Shown here in pieces: positions 14,561 through 14,603 of a DNA stretch of 14,603 nucleotides. The position numbers were made by a program, and so were the translations under genes. The notes beneath the pieces are model-generated. The model was given only the letters and a program-made list of their open reading frames with translations, was not told where the DNA came from and did not search any database. Positions within the stretch are counted from its first letter, which is position 1. Each line of letters begins with the position of its first letter. Source of the DNA: Pseudorhodobacter antarcticus (GTDB lineage: Bacteria > Pseudomonadota > Alphaproteobacteria > Rhodobacterales > Rhodobacteraceae); contig CAMDHB010000047.1 in NCBI GenBank assembly GCA_945897655.1, positions 1 to 14,603 on the forward strand, written 5' to 3'.

Positions 14561-14603
14561 AGGCGGTCCTCTGGGTGCCGCACCCAAAAACCGCTTGCCC
14601 TTG

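Noticed and set aside
14191..14583. Minus-strand frames running into and past the start of the ars fusion gene from copy C
   Set aside because: One overlaps the ArsR domain in another frame, and the others consist mostly of the structured repeat. A gene ending at TGA 14561-14559 and entering from the right cannot be excluded, but only 14 codons are visible.

Overview
The window is GC-rich, densely coded DNA that looks like the chromosome of an alphaproteobacterium in the Rhodobacteraceae/Paracoccaceae. That placement is inferred from the style of several proteins: the ArsR-ArsC fusion, the ArsJ/GAPDH pair, the small receiver-like protein, the cold-shock protein and the long form of the CocE-like hydrolase. 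I see no rRNA, tRNA, CRISPR, phage or transposase genes.

Layout. (1) Positions 1-6153, plus strand: the 3' part of a CocE/NonD-type hydrolase, then a four-gene ABC importer of the peptide/nickel/opine class (Tat-exported binding protein, two permeases, one protein carrying two fused ATPase domains). A small palindrome cluster follows (about 6167-6238), then a gene for an alkaline-phosphatase-superfamily phosphodiesterase (6260-7090). (2) Positions 7301-8955, minus strand: an alpha/beta hydrolase and a class II aldolase/adducin-type protein, translationally coupled by an ATGA overlap. (3) Positions 9117-9557: a small protein with a degenerate response-regulator receiver fold, separated by a bidirectional terminator from a convergent cold-shock protein gene (9652-9858). 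(4) Positions 10110-11027, plus strand: a cytoplasmic TolB-like beta-propeller protein. (5) Positions 11272-14314, minus strand: an arsenate-resistance operon made of an ArsR-ArsC fusion, an ArsJ-associated GAPDH and ArsJ. All three genes overlap end to end, and a perfect 9-bp-arm palindrome covers the fusion gene's start codon.

How the genes work together. The ars operon is the clearest system. The GAPDH makes 1-arseno-3-phosphoglycerate from arsenate, ArsJ exports it, and the fusion protein probably represses the operon and also carries an LMW-PTP-type arsenate reductase domain. No As(III) efflux pump (ArsB/Acr3) is visible here. The first block looks like uptake of a small peptide-like or ester/amide compound with an associated hydrolase. 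Its substrate cannot be read from the sequence.

The most unusual non-coding feature is a roughly 200-bp structured repeat present three times: 7096-7295 and 11057-11257 on plus, and about 14379-14560 on minus. Each copy has the same order of parts: a hairpin with a CCAGTGG apex, a GGCGACGGC block, a GGAACG block, a GC-rich hairpin, and a hairpin with a CTTTGG apex. Between copies the hairpin arms differ by paired compensatory changes, so selection appears to act on structure. The element could be a structured RNA, a REP-like/miniature mobile element, or a 3'-end element. I do not recognise it as a named family.
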